Assembly: GCF_004197395.1 (NCBI RefSeq) | Contig: NZ_SELS01000046.1 | Coordinates: 1-64,000 of the forward strand | From: Paraburkholderia sp. UYCP14C | GTDB lineage: Bacteria > Pseudomonadota > Gammaproteobacteria > Burkholderiales > Burkholderiaceae | Length of the DNA stretch: 64,000 nucleotides | Reading direction: 5' to 3' | Shown here: piece after piece, positions 45,790 to 54,999 of the stretch | Numbering within the stretch: position 1 is the stretch's first letter | Layout: each line of letters starts with the position of its first letter | Translations under genes and position numbers: made by a program | Notes under the pieces: model-generated | Databases searched by the model: none | What the model was told of the DNA's origin: nothing | What the model saw: only the letters and a program-made list of their open reading frames with translations

Positions 45790-46884
45790 TTAGAACGACG
45801 CCAGAATACCGGCCACCACCGAGCTTGCGGTTGCACCCGGCTTGGAGACTGCCACGCCGGCACCGCCCGCGCCGTTGATCGTGAACGCCGCGTGCTCGCC
45901 GTTGCGGACCATCGCCGCGCCCGTATAGAGAACCGTGCGCTTCGACAACGGGTAGTCCAGACGCAGCCCGTATGAATCGGCGTTGCCTTCGCTGTCAGCG
46001 ATCTTGCGGTAGTGACCGTAGCTCACCAGCAGCGACGCGTTGCCGATCGGCACCGTCGCGTTGAGTTCGAAGAAGTCGTTGTGCGGGTTCGAGAACGCGC
46101 TCGCCACGGCAGTCGTCACGTCGGGGCCGCCACGATGCCGCATATAAATGAACGCGGGCTTCACGAATCCGAAGTCGTACGAAATCGCACCGAGCGCGTA
46201 ATTGCCGGTGCCGGTGGGACTGGTCGGCGACAGCGCTGCGGCAGTCGACGTGCTGAACTTCTGCTGCATGTAGTCGACGTCGATCGACAGCGGCCCGTTC
46301 CCATAGTTGAGGGAGGCGCCGTACGTATCGCCGAGCGTCGACGGCACGTTGGTCGCGCCATTGGCGCCGCGCGAGGCCGTCGCGCGCAGCAGGAAGCCGC
46401 CGATGCGCGGTGACGTATAGCGCAGCGTGTTGCTCGTGCGCAGAAACATGGGCAGCACGAAGTTGTTCGATGCGTTGCCCCATGCGAGGCCAGCGCCGTA
46501 GCCGGGCAGGCTGTAGGTAACGAACGACGTATGCAGGACCGTATAGGTTTCGCCGGCCTGGAGGCCACCAAAAGGACCGGTCAGTCCGACCCACGCCTCG
46601 CGGCCGAACAGCGCGCCGTTGCCGCTTATCGCGCCGTTGGCGGAATTGAAGCCGTTTTCGAGCTTGAAGATCGTCGCGTAGCCGCCGCCCAGATCCTCGA
46701 CGCCTTTCAAGCCCCATTGGTTCGCGAACAGATTGCCTCCTCCCATCCGCGCGACATGATTCGGCCCGAAGTTCGCGTACTCGAGCGCTGTATCGATACG
46801 ACCGTACAGGGTGATGCTCGATTGCGCGAGGGCTGGCATTGCCGTCATCCCCACGAGTGAAACAAACCACTTCCAGTTGGTCAT
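45790..46884 (-). CDS. Gram-negative porin (OmpC/Burkholderia type)
   Basis: 364 aa from MTNWKWFV, with a signal peptide cut near residue 21 (ALA/QSSITLYG). SSITLYGRIDTALEY is the standard start of betaproteobacterial trimeric porins, followed by GREAWVGL and a C-terminal Phe (ILASF). It forms a 16-strand outer-membrane channel. It is convergent with the LysR gene and divergent from the MFS gene, so porin and MFS may form the uptake route for the substrate of the local operon. Confidence 0.93.
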   Translation of the reverse strand: MTNWKWFVSLVGMTAMPALAQSSITLYGRIDTALEYANFGPNHVARMGGGNLFANQWGLKGVEDLGGGYATIFKLENGFNSANGAISGNGALFGREAWVGLTGPFGGLQAGETYTVLHTSFVTYSLPGYGAGLAWGNASNNFVLPMFLRTSNTLRYTSPRIGGFLLRATASRGANGATNVPSTLGDTYGASLNYGNGPLSIDVDYMQQKFSTSTAAALSPTSPTGTGNYALGAISYDFGFVKPAFIYMRHRGGPDVTTAVASAFSNPHNDFFELNATVPIGNASLLVSYGHYRKIADSEGNADSYGLRLDYPLSKRTVLYTGAAMVRNGEHAAFTINGAGGAGVAVSKPGATASSVVAGILASF

Positions 46885-47305
46885 CCTGTCGTCCCGGCGA
46901 GAAATGTCGATCGTCGCGTCGCACGCCAATCCGCGAAGCGCGTGTTCTAGTTGAAGAACTGGCAAAGCTCCGCTGTGCGCGGGGTTTGCCAAGCAGAATC
47001 GGGGGGAGTCTAGGAAGGCCAATATCGGCCGTCGATCAAACCGGGCGCATATCACTTATAGATCCGGTTCATGCGCGCAGCAGCGCACCGCGGATAACGC
47101 CGCAAGCGCCCGTCTGGCGTGGCTTGCAGCGGATGCGCCTGGTAAGACTTTTAGTCGGATCAGTAATTGCCCCTGTATGTCCTATGGCACATGCACCTTG
47201 GTCGCCGAGATTTGGTTGCGTACGCTGGTCCGTCTCCTCCGAGCCAATGCATCGGAGAACCACCGGTTTCGCGCCCACAACACGATCGACACATCGGAGA
47301 ATTCA
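46885..47305. other. 421-bp divergent promoter region porin / MFS
   Basis: No gene seen. A dyad GGCAAA (46961-46966) ... TTTGCC (46985-46990) with GC-rich inner pairing may be an operator. The rightward promoter and the leftward porin promoter must both lie here. Confidence 0.45.
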
Positions 47306-48739
47306 ATGACCCGCACCACTGTCAGCCCACCAGCCAGTGAATCAGGTGCCAAACGCTACACGTACGAGTGGTACGTCGTGCTGATCTGCATGCTTGCTTA
47401 TGTCTTCTCGTTCGTCGACCGGCAGGTGCTCGCGCTGATGATCGAGCCAATCAAGCGCGACCTGCATCTGACCGATACGCAGTTCAGTCTCGTGCACGGC
47501 TTTGCGTTTTCGCTGTTCTACGCGGTGATGGGCATCCCGCTCGCGTACCTCGCCGACCGCTTCGCGCGGCCCCGTATCATCGCGACGGGCATCGCGTTGT
47601 GGAGCGTCGCCACCGCCGCCTGCGGCATCAGTCAGAACTTCCTGCACATGTTCATTGCGCGCATGAGCGTCGGCGTCGGTGAAGCGTCGCTGTCGCCGGG
47701 TACCTATTCGATGCTCGCTGATTCCTTCCCGAAGGAGAAGCTCGGCCGCGCGGCAGGCGTCTACTCGCTCGGCTCGTTCATCGGCGGCGGCATCGCGTTT
47801 CTGATTGGCGGCTATGTGATCGCGCTGCTGAAGCAGGCGTCGATGGTGACGCTGCCGATCGTGGGCGCCGTGCACGCGTGGCAGGTTACGTTCTTCATCG
47901 TCGGTTTGCCCGGTCTGATCGTCGCGCTCGTGTTTATCCTGACGGTGCGCGACCCGCAACGCAAAGGGCTCGTGCAAGACGCCAACGGCAAAGCACGGCG
48001 CGTGTCGCTCGCCGATTCGGCGCGCTTTATCCGTTCGCATGGCAAGACGTTCTTCTGCCACTACATCGGCTTCTCGTTCTATGCGATGACGCTGTTCTGC
48101 CTGATGAGCTGGACGCCCGCGTTCTATATGCGCCGCTTCGGCATGTCGCCAGTGCAAGCGGGCTATACGCTCGGTACGATTCTGCTGGTCGCCAACACGG
48201 CAGGCGTGTTCTGCGGCGGCTGGCTCAACGACTGGCTGCTACGCCGCGGACGCAGCGACGGCCCGATGCTCGCGGGCTGCATCGGCGCGGCGGCGATGGC
48301 GCTGCCGGCCGCCGCGTTCACGCTGGTGGATAGCCTTGGCTTGTCGCTGACGCTGCTGGTGATTGCGATGTTCTTCGCGTCGTTTCCGATGCCGACTTCA
48401 ACCGCTGCGATGCAGACGCTCGCGCCCAACCAGATGCGCGCGCAGATTTCGGCGGTGTTTCTGCTGATCTCGAACCTGATCGGTCTCGGCATCGGCACGA
48501 CGCTCGTCGCGCTACTGACAGACAAGGTGTTCGGCTCGCCGCTCGCGGTCGGCCAATCGATGTCGGTGGTCAGTCTCGTCGCGGCGCTGCTCGCGACTGT
48601 GCTGTTGGGATTTGGCTGCCGCCAGTTCCGTCTGAGCCTTGAGCGCGAGCATCGGCACTCGCAGAGTGCGCACGCCAGCTTGCGCGACCAGAATACGGCG
48701 GGCGTGACGGACGCAGGCCTCGGTGCGACGCGCGCCTGA
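47306..48739 (+). CDS. MFS transporter, spinster/aromatic-acid-like
   Basis: 477 aa, 12 membrane segments. The TM2-3 loop LADRFARPRIIATG carries the MFS motif A, and SFVDRQVLALMIEPIKRDL near the start is typical of the Spinster-like branch found in uptake of organic acids. The start is the ATG at MTRTTVS; upstream in-frame sequence to 47177 is GC-rich and unlikely coding. Divergent from the porin. Likely imports the growth substrate of the 41-46 kb catabolic genes. Confidence 0.88.
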   Translation: MTRTTVSPPASESGAKRYTYEWYVVLICMLAYVFSFVDRQVLALMIEPIKRDLHLTDTQFSLVHGFAFSLFYAVMGIPLAYLADRFARPRIIATGIALWSVATAACGISQNFLHMFIARMSVGVGEASLSPGTYSMLADSFPKEKLGRAAGVYSLGSFIGGGIAFLIGGYVIALLKQASMVTLPIVGAVHAWQVTFFIVGLPGLIVALVFILTVRDPQRKGLVQDANGKARRVSLADSARFIRSHGKTFFCHYIGFSFYAMTLFCLMSWTPAFYMRRFGMSPVQAGYTLGTILLVANTAGVFCGGWLNDWLLRRGRSDGPMLAGCIGAAAMALPAAAFTLVDSLGLSLTLLVIAMFFASFPMPTSTAAMQTLAPNQMRAQISAVFLLISNLIGLGIGTTLVALLTDKVFGSPLAVGQSMSVVSLVAALLATVLLGFGCRQFRLSLEREHRHSQSAHASLRDQNTAGVTDAGLGATRA

Positions 48740-48921
48740 CGCAAAGAGCTGATGGCCCGGTCTCGGCGATTGTGCGGCAGCTACCCATCGAGTTCCCGAC
48801 ATTCGCCCTACGGCAACGGGGAATGTCATGCGCCACTGCAGCGAACGCGTACTCGCGACCCGCAAGGGACGGTCGCCTACACGCAAAGCGGCCGGTCAGA
48901 CAGGCTCCGTCGGGCGCTTTG

Positions 48922-49539
48922 CTAACGAAATGCCTGCCGGACCCCCAGCGCAATCATGAGCCCTCCACATGTGAGGTCGATCCATGCCTTCGCGCGACGA
49001 TACGCCGTCGCAATCGCCGCGTGCGATAGAACGAGCGCGACTGCTCCGTACCAGCACGTCGCTGATGCACCGACAGTAGCAAGCATCGCGAAGAACGTCG
49101 GCGTGGAAACGTGGGTGGGCACCGCTGAGGAAAACACCGCCGCATAGAAGGCGATGGACTTCGGGTTCGCGATATTTGTCGCGATGCCTTGCAGGAACGC
49201 GGCACGAAACAGAGGCGCCTTCGTTGGGTGACTTGCTACGGAGGGGGTTGCCCGTGCCGACACAACGAGTCGCAGCCCGAACCAGATCAGATAGGCCGCG
49301 CCGGCAAGCCTAACGCCGACAGCGAGCCACGGGAAAATAGCGAACACCATTCCGATACCAAGGATGGCGCAAGTCGCCCAGAACAGATTCACCGTCACGA
49401 TTCCGGCGACAAGCGCGAGCGCATCGGAGCGTCTGCCGGCTACCGCCTTGTGAGTGATTGCGACGAAGTTCGGCCCGGGTATGACGACACCGGCCGCATA
49501 GACAGAAAAGACTGTCACGATAGCAGACGAATCAACCAT
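48922..49539 (-). CDS. LysE/RhtB-family amino-acid exporter
   Basis: 205 aa with five to six membrane segments and the family start YAAGVVIPGPNFVAI with the PGPN motif and the later ANPKSIAFYAAVF. Exports an amino acid or a homoserine-lactone-like compound. It lies alone at the left edge of the eroded region. Confidence 0.9.
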   Translation of the reverse strand: MVDSSAIVTVFSVYAAGVVIPGPNFVAITHKAVAGRRSDALALVAGIVTVNLFWATCAILGIGMVFAIFPWLAVGVRLAGAAYLIWFGLRLVVSARATPSVASHPTKAPLFRAAFLQGIATNIANPKSIAFYAAVFSSAVPTHVSTPTFFAMLATVGASATCWYGAVALVLSHAAIATAYRRAKAWIDLTCGGLMIALGVRQAFR

Positions 49540-49620
49540 TTATAGCCTCAGTGAATTGTGGTTGGACAGAACGTGGCGTTGCTTCATCGGGAGCATTCTG
49601 AAGCAATTCACGATTGACCG

Positions 49621-49795
49621 CTGTCGGCCGATACTGTTGAAGAACTCACTGTCCGTACTTCGCGCAAGGTTTTTAGGGGTCTTCTTACCCTTGACCGGTG
49701 TGCGCGAACGGTTTGCGGGCTGATCTGAGAGGTCGAATTTCTCGCGGCGGGACTGATAAAACCACGCAACGACTTCTTTCAACAGTGTCGGCCGA
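49621..49795. repeat. pair of ~25-bp inverted repeats 120 bp apart (IS/MITE-like ends)
   Basis: CTGTCGGCCGATACTGTTGA starts at 49621 (extends to AGAACTC, 49647) and its near complement is at 49771-49795 (GACTTCTTTCAACAGTGTCG, GCCGA). Between them lie 123 bp with no gene. The form (TGTCGGCC ... CTGTTGAA) fits terminal repeats of a small non-autonomous element or the ends of a degraded IS. I see no transposase. Confidence 0.6.
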
Positions 49796-50030
49796 TTGCA
49801 CTCACTAAACCATCACGCCGCCAAGCGGCCACTGATCCGCGCGAATGCTTCTGGCCGCCTGCTTACGAGCCACGGTGTCGAACGGCTACTGTCGGCCAGA
49901 ATGAGACGTTCGACCGCCGCGCAGATCGTCAACAATGCAATGTCTGTCTGGACGCGACCTATCGCATTCGACTTTGAGTGACCGATAGCGTCGTGGTCGA
50001 CTTACACCAGTGCTGACAACAGGATGCACA

Positions 50031-50093
50031 ATGTCCCGCTCTGAGCGTCTCCTTCATCCGCTGCAAGTGCTACGTCGCTATCGGCGTCCCGTA
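50031..50093 (+). pseudogene. N-terminal remnant of a YafY/WYL-type HTH regulator
   Basis: The start MSRSERLLHPLQVLRRYRR is the well-known beginning of YafY-family regulators (MSRSERLLDLLQ in homologues). After about 21 codons the similarity ends where a ParA-like fragment on the opposite strand begins. A fusion scar of two unrelated genes. Confidence 0.7.
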
Positions 50094-50258
50094 CTGGACT
50101 GCTTTCATCACGTCCGGGTTGGCGATATCCGTTTCCACCAGCGCCGAATGAATATCCCGCCGGAGCAGATAATCGGCCAGCGCGAGCGCAACAAAGCTCT
50201 TGCCCACGCCGACCTTGCTGCCACCGACGAGATAGATGGGGTTAGTCGCGTCCAGCCA
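50070..50258 (-). pseudogene. fragment of a ParA/MobD-type P-loop ATPase
   Basis: The minus frame reads DATNPIYLVGGSKVGVGKS then FVALALADYLLRRDIHSALVETDIANPDV, before a TAG. This is the deviant Walker A (K..GVGKS) and following strand of ParA-like ATPases typical of plasmids and mobile elements. No start codon and no rest of the protein, so a fragment. Confidence 0.75.
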
Positions 50259-50602
50259 TGACCAGGTTCGCCTATCTCATCGATCCCTGGACGCGCACCG
50301 TGGAAGCGGTAGAGCGTACCGCAGTCGATGCCCCCAGTGTCCTGCAGGAAATCCATTCCCTGATGCACTGCGACTTCATCCAGGCTGTGGGTCTGCATGA
50401 CGCGGGCTCGGATATCATGTATCTCGAAGAGGACGGTTATCGGAAGGACGCGCGGGCGTGCTTTCACTGCCGGCTGTGGTCGGATCAAACGGTCGCGGGT
50501 CGTGCGCTGTGGGTCGGTAAGACAGCCGACGGCGACGACGCCAGTCCCTCGACGCCACTCGACCATGTGCGCGCGCACATTGTATGGTGCAGTTTCGTAT
50601 AG
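50258..50602 (+). CDS. small protein of unknown function, 114 aa
   Basis: MTRFAYLIDPWTRTVEAVER, then LQEIHSLMHCDFIQAVGL and CFHCRLWSDQTVAGRALWVG. The pattern (IDP.TRT..EVE, LQEI..LM.CD, ..AGRALWVG) resembles small accessory proteins of Burkholderia mobile DNA that I have seen as 'hypothetical'. Codon choice looks coding. There is no strong ribosome-binding site, and its start overlaps the ParA fragment, so the true start might be lost. Confidence 0.55.
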   Translation: MTRFAYLIDPWTRTVEAVERTAVDAPSVLQEIHSLMHCDFIQAVGLHDAGSDIMYLEEDGYRKDARACFHCRLWSDQTVAGRALWVGKTADGDDASPSTPLDHVRAHIVWCSFV

Positions 50603-51112
50603 ACATCGTCACCCCCGAAGGCTTTATCCTGGCGCCCGCCGGGGGACCAATTGCGCCCCACTGCCGCCAGGTGCCCCGTCCGGCCTTCCGAGGCAGCTGA
50701 CAAAGCAGTGCGGACATCCAACCTCACGTCTGAAGGAGCAGAGTTCGGCCTTATGTGAAGCTTCACATAAGGCTGAATTGTGTGCGTAGCTCGTCCGTCA
50801 GGTTTTGCGTCGGGTAAGCGTAAATCACGCTCGGGGTGAGCGCGGGCTCGCCCCGATTGATTCGCTGATCGTGCGACCGAACTCTCTACCGAAACGATCG
50901 TGAGCGTGTACAAGTGTCGTGCGCCCGCGCGTGCAATGCCACGAGCCGTCCGGCTCCGCTACAGCGCCGGACCGCCCCCATGTGCTGGCTGGATGCTCAA
51001 TGGGTGCGCCACCGGTCCCGGGGAGCCGGGAAGGTGGAAAATTTACGCAGGAGCCCGCGCATTAGCACACTGCCCGGCAACGCTCGATCATCGAACACGA
51101 CTGCAAGTAACG
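50603..51112. other. 510-bp gap in the eroded region with a long palindrome
   Basis: No gene recognised. It holds the palindrome at 50744-50777 and flanking GC-rich sequence. Confidence 0.5.
50744..50777. repeat. 34-bp near-perfect palindrome
   Basis: The centre is at 50760/50761: GCCTTATGTGAAG (50748-50760) is followed at once by its exact complement CTTCACATAAGGC (50761-50773), and the flanks TTCG / TGAA extend it with one mismatch. No loop, so a cruciform or a protein site (recombinase or dimer repressor) is more likely than a terminator. Confidence 0.7.
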
Positions 51113-52321
51113 TCAGTGTCCCGTAACTCGTTCCCACCCATGTCGCACTGCAGCCTTGAATCGCTCCCACCCACTTTCCGGATAACGCGACTCCCAATCA
51201 TCACGCGCACTCGACTCGATTGATGTCCAGTCTTGCGCTCGATATCGCTCGTCTTGTCCTAGCGTCGCTCCGTGCGTGTATGCGCGGCGATATTCGTCAT
51301 ACGACCCGCCTGTGTGCGCATAGTGGTCGTCGTAGTCCCTGCGAAATTCATCGTCATAAGGGTCGTCATCCAGCGGGCTACCGATGACAGGATTGCTAAC
51401 GCTTCCTGACCAGGAGTTCGGTTGTGCTTGTGCCGGACCTGTACCGTCATCAGACGGATAGGTTGCATGGTATTTGACACCTGCAGCCGCATCCGCTGAT
51501 GTATGTGCGACTCCAACGTCAGCCACCCCCAATGTCTGATGCTGCCTGTACTCTGCGGACGGATTGGAAACAGGCTCCTCCGTGCGTGTCCTGACCTGTT
51601 GCATTCCACCGGTCAATTTTTGCTGATCTGATGAAAACGCAGCGTCTTGCGCTTCAGTCCCCTGTTTGAATTGAACATCGCCGGTTGCTGGTGACATACG
51701 AGAAACCTGCATCGTATCTCGCGAAATAGCAGGCTCATCGGTCTTCGGCAACGAAGGCGCCTGACCTGCTCCCATTGGAACGCCGTCGTTACCTGGCACG
51801 GGTTTTCGTTCCACGCCTACTGTGTCGTATTGCAATCCGGTTGACGCACCATACAGGGAGGATGTCTCACGAACTGAAGAGCTGCCTTGATGTGTCCGAT
51901 GTTCAGAGATATCTGCTTCTCCCAACCGATTCCGCCACGCATTAGTCTGCTCTTCGATATCGGCTGCGCCCGCGCGCCGCATGACGTCGCGTGCCATCTC
52001 GACTTGCATTTCTGAAACGTCGGCGCTGACAATCGTTCCTCCGCGGCGGATGAACTCCCGATAGTCCTCGGCATCCGGCGGGTACTCGCCAGGCGGGAAA
52101 AGGCGCGCAAATAATTGCTCAAGCTGATCAAACACCGGCTTTGTATGGCGCACACTACCGCTTCCGGGTGCATAGACACGTGGCCCCTTTTCCAGCGGAG
52201 CGCCTGCCGACATCGAATAGATGGTGATATCGGCTTGGGCAATGCCCGCATCCCCAAGCGCCCGCTGCGCGGAACATCCATCGGCGTAGCTGTCGTACAC
52301 GCCTAACACGGTTTGTCTCAT
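51113..52321 (-). CDS. general stress protein, YflT-domain, with acidic repetitive tail
   Basis: 402 aa from MRQTVLGVYD, with CGGGAGGC before the ATG. The N-terminal ~130 residues match the YflT heat-induced stress fold (VYDSYADGCSAQRALGDAG). The rest is low-complexity, rich in Asp, Tyr, Ser, Gln and His (DYDDHYAHTGGSYDEYRR) with an ESGWERFKAAVRHGWERV end, likely disordered. Function unknown; typical for stress-induced proteins of soil Burkholderiales. Confidence 0.8.
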   Translation of the reverse strand: MRQTVLGVYDSYADGCSAQRALGDAGIAQADITIYSMSAGAPLEKGPRVYAPGSGSVRHTKPVFDQLEQLFARLFPPGEYPPDAEDYREFIRRGGTIVSADVSEMQVEMARDVMRRAGAADIEEQTNAWRNRLGEADISEHRTHQGSSSVRETSSLYGASTGLQYDTVGVERKPVPGNDGVPMGAGQAPSLPKTDEPAISRDTMQVSRMSPATGDVQFKQGTEAQDAAFSSDQQKLTGGMQQVRTRTEEPVSNPSAEYRQHQTLGVADVGVAHTSADAAAGVKYHATYPSDDGTGPAQAQPNSWSGSVSNPVIGSPLDDDPYDDEFRRDYDDHYAHTGGSYDEYRRAYTHGATLGQDERYRAQDWTSIESSARDDWESRYPESGWERFKAAVRHGWERVTGH

Positions 52322-52723
52322 GATTGCCTCCCGACGCAATTGCAGTGCGGCGTACTCACCGCCGTACGGACGACTGTCGCAACACGTGTGCCCGCGCGCA
52401 CGGGGGACGAAAGTGACCACCCGAGACCGCCGGCCACAATACAGGCACAACGATATCCGCCCTGCTTTTTGCATCCAGACTCGTCCTTCGGCCGGAACAA
52501 ATCTTCAGCAATGCGCCGAATCCGTGAAGCCAACGACATCAAGCACGTCGAGATCGGGTTTTTCGTCGACTGGTATCAAACCGGTGAGCGACGCCGCACG
52601 TCCGACAGCATGCGTTACTACTATCTCAAGGCTGGGGAAGCACTTCGCGCCCGCATCGTAAAGGATTCGGCGTCGGCCCGCCCCCCTCGCTCAGGTCCAG
52701 CTTCCGCGAGCGTGTCAATGCTG
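52322..52723. other. 402-bp gap between YflT-like and ParB-like genes
   Basis: A plus-strand frame from 52511 starts MRRIREANDIKHVEIGFFVDWYQTG and continues to 52837, over the 3' end of the ParB-like gene. The first 40 residues look coding-like but are unrecognised; the rest is probably shadow. I cannot call a gene. Confidence 0.35.
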
Positions 52724-53317
52724 TCAGTCCGTGGGCCCCAAGTACCCAGGAAGTCCGAGCGCTGTCATGCTTTTTGCGAGTTTCACCGCGCGCTTGACCA
52801 GAGACTCATATTCCGCGTTGCTTGTGGGCAAAGGTAGATTGCGCCGGAAGAAATCAGCCCATCGGAATTCCTCGAGCGGGACCGCCGTCTTTTCGTAACC
52901 GCCTGCGTCGCGCACCGATGCCGACAGACTCCTGAACTCATCGTCTGTCAGTTCCCAGACGTGTTCGCACATCTCCGAGAAAGCCACACGCTGCCCGTGA
53001 GCGTCGTATGGATAAGTCCAGCGATTGTTTTCCATCGTCAGCCAGAATTCCGCTTTCGACAGCGACGATAAATCTCTGATGAAAACGATGGGGACGCGCT
53101 TGACATCCGCTCGCCAGAGAGCGGTTGCCACGTGATGGTGATCAATCACGTAGAACTCATCAGCTGGACCATAGACCACAGGGATCGGCTTTTCCGCAAT
53201 CGCCATCTCAAGGTCATGACCGGTCAATGATCGGTATGCCCGCGTCTTCTCGCGAATTTCGCGCATGCCATGCGTTATCTGGGTCGGGCGCAACCGGTCG
53301 ATTTTCAGCATCTTCAT
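52724..53317 (-). CDS. ParB-like nuclease-domain protein
   Basis: 197 aa from MKMLKIDRL, with GGAGG 5 nt upstream. The N-terminal half resembles the ParB/Srx-type domain (RPTQITHGMREIREK, VYGPADEFYVIDHHHVATAL with a HHH motif). It is not a canonical ParB, lacks the DNA-binding HTH and is not next to ParA. It may be a stress-linked or mobile-element protein of the COG4318-like type. Confidence 0.8.
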   Translation of the reverse strand: MKMLKIDRLRPTQITHGMREIREKTRAYRSLTGHDLEMAIAEKPIPVVYGPADEFYVIDHHHVATALWRADVKRVPIVFIRDLSSLSKAEFWLTMENNRWTYPYDAHGQRVAFSEMCEHVWELTDDEFRSLSASVRDAGGYEKTAVPLEEFRWADFFRRNLPLPTSNAEYESLVKRAVKLAKSMTALGLPGYLGPTD

Positions 53318-53865
53318 TTTTGCCTCCACTCCGTCAAAACGTGCGACCGGTCCGTGCGTTCGACCCCGCCGCACATCAGATGCGGCGGCGTCCCACACTC
53401 ACGCGGCAGGCTTGAGCACGACCCTGGTCCATCCCTCGTCTCGCACGTCGAAATGCCTGTAACCTTCCGGCGCATGATTGAGCGGTAACTCGTGCGAAAT
53501 GATCTGCGACGGTCTGGCCTTGGCCGCCGCAATCAGGTCGCGCAATTTCGGTTGTACGCCTTCACGTTAGCCTGGCCTGTCGCGATGTGCTGGCCTCTCA
53601 TCCACAACTGCCCGAAGTCCAACGCGAGTCGACCCTTCTTCGCCCGTGTGCTGATCCTTCTCGTGCTGCTCTCCGGACATCGCAAGGCGGTAGGCGACAT
53701 GAAAGTGCGTCGGCTGACGCGTACCCTGTACTGGCTCGCGACCGACACCGCGCCGATCGCCCACACTGCGCTTGAGTGGTTCTGAGCCGCACAGTCATGA
53801 CCGCGACTGGAAGAGGCGTCCCACGCTGTCGCGTAAGCTGCGTGGCCACCGTCGGCCGCACCGCC
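53318..53865. other. remnant-bearing gap before the GsiB-type SDR
   Basis: Holds the alcohol dehydrogenase remnant (see entry). A plus-strand frame at 53492-53785 ends in RLTRTLYWLATDTAPIAHTALEWF, not recognised and probably antisense shadow of the remnant. Confidence 0.45.
53399..53635 (-). pseudogene. C-terminal remnant of zinc-dependent alcohol dehydrogenase, frameshifted
   Basis: Two frames join at about 53545. The upstream frame reads ALDFGQLWMRGQHIATGQANVKAYNR, the downstream frame KLRDLIAAAKARPSQIISHELPLNHAPEGYRHFDV and ends with LKPAA and a stop. Together these are the C-terminal end of FdhA-like zinc alcohol dehydrogenases. One nucleotide is missing at CGAAATTG, and the N-terminal 300 residues are gone. 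Confidence 0.85.
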
Positions 53866-54744
53866 TCAAATAATCGGCGCGCCGCCGGTCACCGCGATGG
53901 TTGCCCCGGAGATATAACTGGCTTCATCCGATGCGAGCATCACGTAGGCGGCCGCCAGTTCGGCGGGCTGTCCGGGACGCTTCATCGGAACCTGCTGGCC
54001 GAATTTCTCGACTTTCTCTGCTGGCATGGTTGAAGGAATCAAGGGCGTCCAGATCGGTCCCGGTGCCACGCAGTTCGCGCGAATGCCTCTTTCCGCGAGC
54101 AGTTGCGCAAGGCCACCTGTGAAATTCTGGATCGCGCCCTTGGTGGTCGCGTATGCAATCAGCCCCGGGTTCGGATGATCGGCATTGATCGACGACGAAT
54201 TGACGATCGCCGCGCCTCGCTTCATGTGCCGGACGGCCGCCCGTGTGATCCTGAACATCGCACCGATGTTGGTATCGAATGTCTTGTCCCACTCTTCGTC
54301 GCTGATCGCTTCCAGCGATGGATAGCTCATCTGATACGCCGCATTGTTGACCAGCACATCGAGCCGCCCGAAGGCCTCGACGGCACGCGCGACGATCGCG
54401 TCGCAATGCGCGTGCTGCCTGATATCCCCCGGCATCAGCACTGCCTTGCGGCCCGCCTGCTCGACCCAGCGCGCCGTCTCGCGTGCATCGTCGTGTTCGT
54501 CGAGGTAAGCGATCAACACGTCGGCGCCTTCGCGCGCGAACGCAATCGCCACGGCGCGGCCTATCCCGCTGTCAGCGCCGGTGATGATCGCCCCTTTACC
54601 CGCAAGTCGTCCCGAACCTTTGTAGGTCTTCTCGCCATGGTCCGGCTGCGGGTTCATCTCCGCCGTGATGCCGGGTGTGTGGTGCTGCTGCTGTGCGGGA
54701 AACGGCGGCGTTGGCCGTCGAGCTTCACTCTGCTTGTCGCTCAT
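53866..54744 (-). CDS. SDR-family oxidoreductase, general stress protein 39 type
   Basis: 292 aa from MSDKQSEARR, AGGAG 5 nt before the ATG. Rossmann motif TGADSGIGRAVA, NNAA, and active site SSSIN...YATTK with Tyr and Lys in place. The N-terminal extension (PPFPAQQQHHTPGITAEMNP) and C-terminus GATIAVTGG are typical of the YghA/Gsp39-like group found in stress and biofilm conditions. Divergent from the PoxB-like gene. Confidence 0.9.
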   Translation of the reverse strand: MSDKQSEARRPTPPFPAQQQHHTPGITAEMNPQPDHGEKTYKGSGRLAGKGAIITGADSGIGRAVAIAFAREGADVLIAYLDEHDDARETARWVEQAGRKAVLMPGDIRQHAHCDAIVARAVEAFGRLDVLVNNAAYQMSYPSLEAISDEEWDKTFDTNIGAMFRITRAAVRHMKRGAAIVNSSSINADHPNPGLIAYATTKGAIQNFTGGLAQLLAERGIRANCVAPGPIWTPLIPSTMPAEKVEKFGQQVPMKRPGQPAELAAAYVMLASDEASYISGATIAVTGGAPII

Positions 54745-54999
54745 GACATCTCCTGAATTCGAATCATCCTGTGTGACGCGGGACGGCCCCGGTGCGCATG
54801 CGAATCGGTTCGTCATCCGAGCCAACCCACCCATGAGCCTGCTTCCGAGCAATCGTCAGGCCCGCGACGCAGCTCTCGTGCAAATCGGGATTCACTGGTG
54901 CGAAAGACCGCAGGCTCGAACCGACATTACGGATTGAAATGTCACGGAATGATACTTGCGCGGTTGCACGGTAGGCATCCTCAGCAACTGGAGACTTCA

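Noticed and set aside
52511-52837. Plus-strand frame MRRIREAND...
   Set aside because: Runs into the 3' end of the ParB-like gene on the other strand and has no known homology; not supported as a gene.
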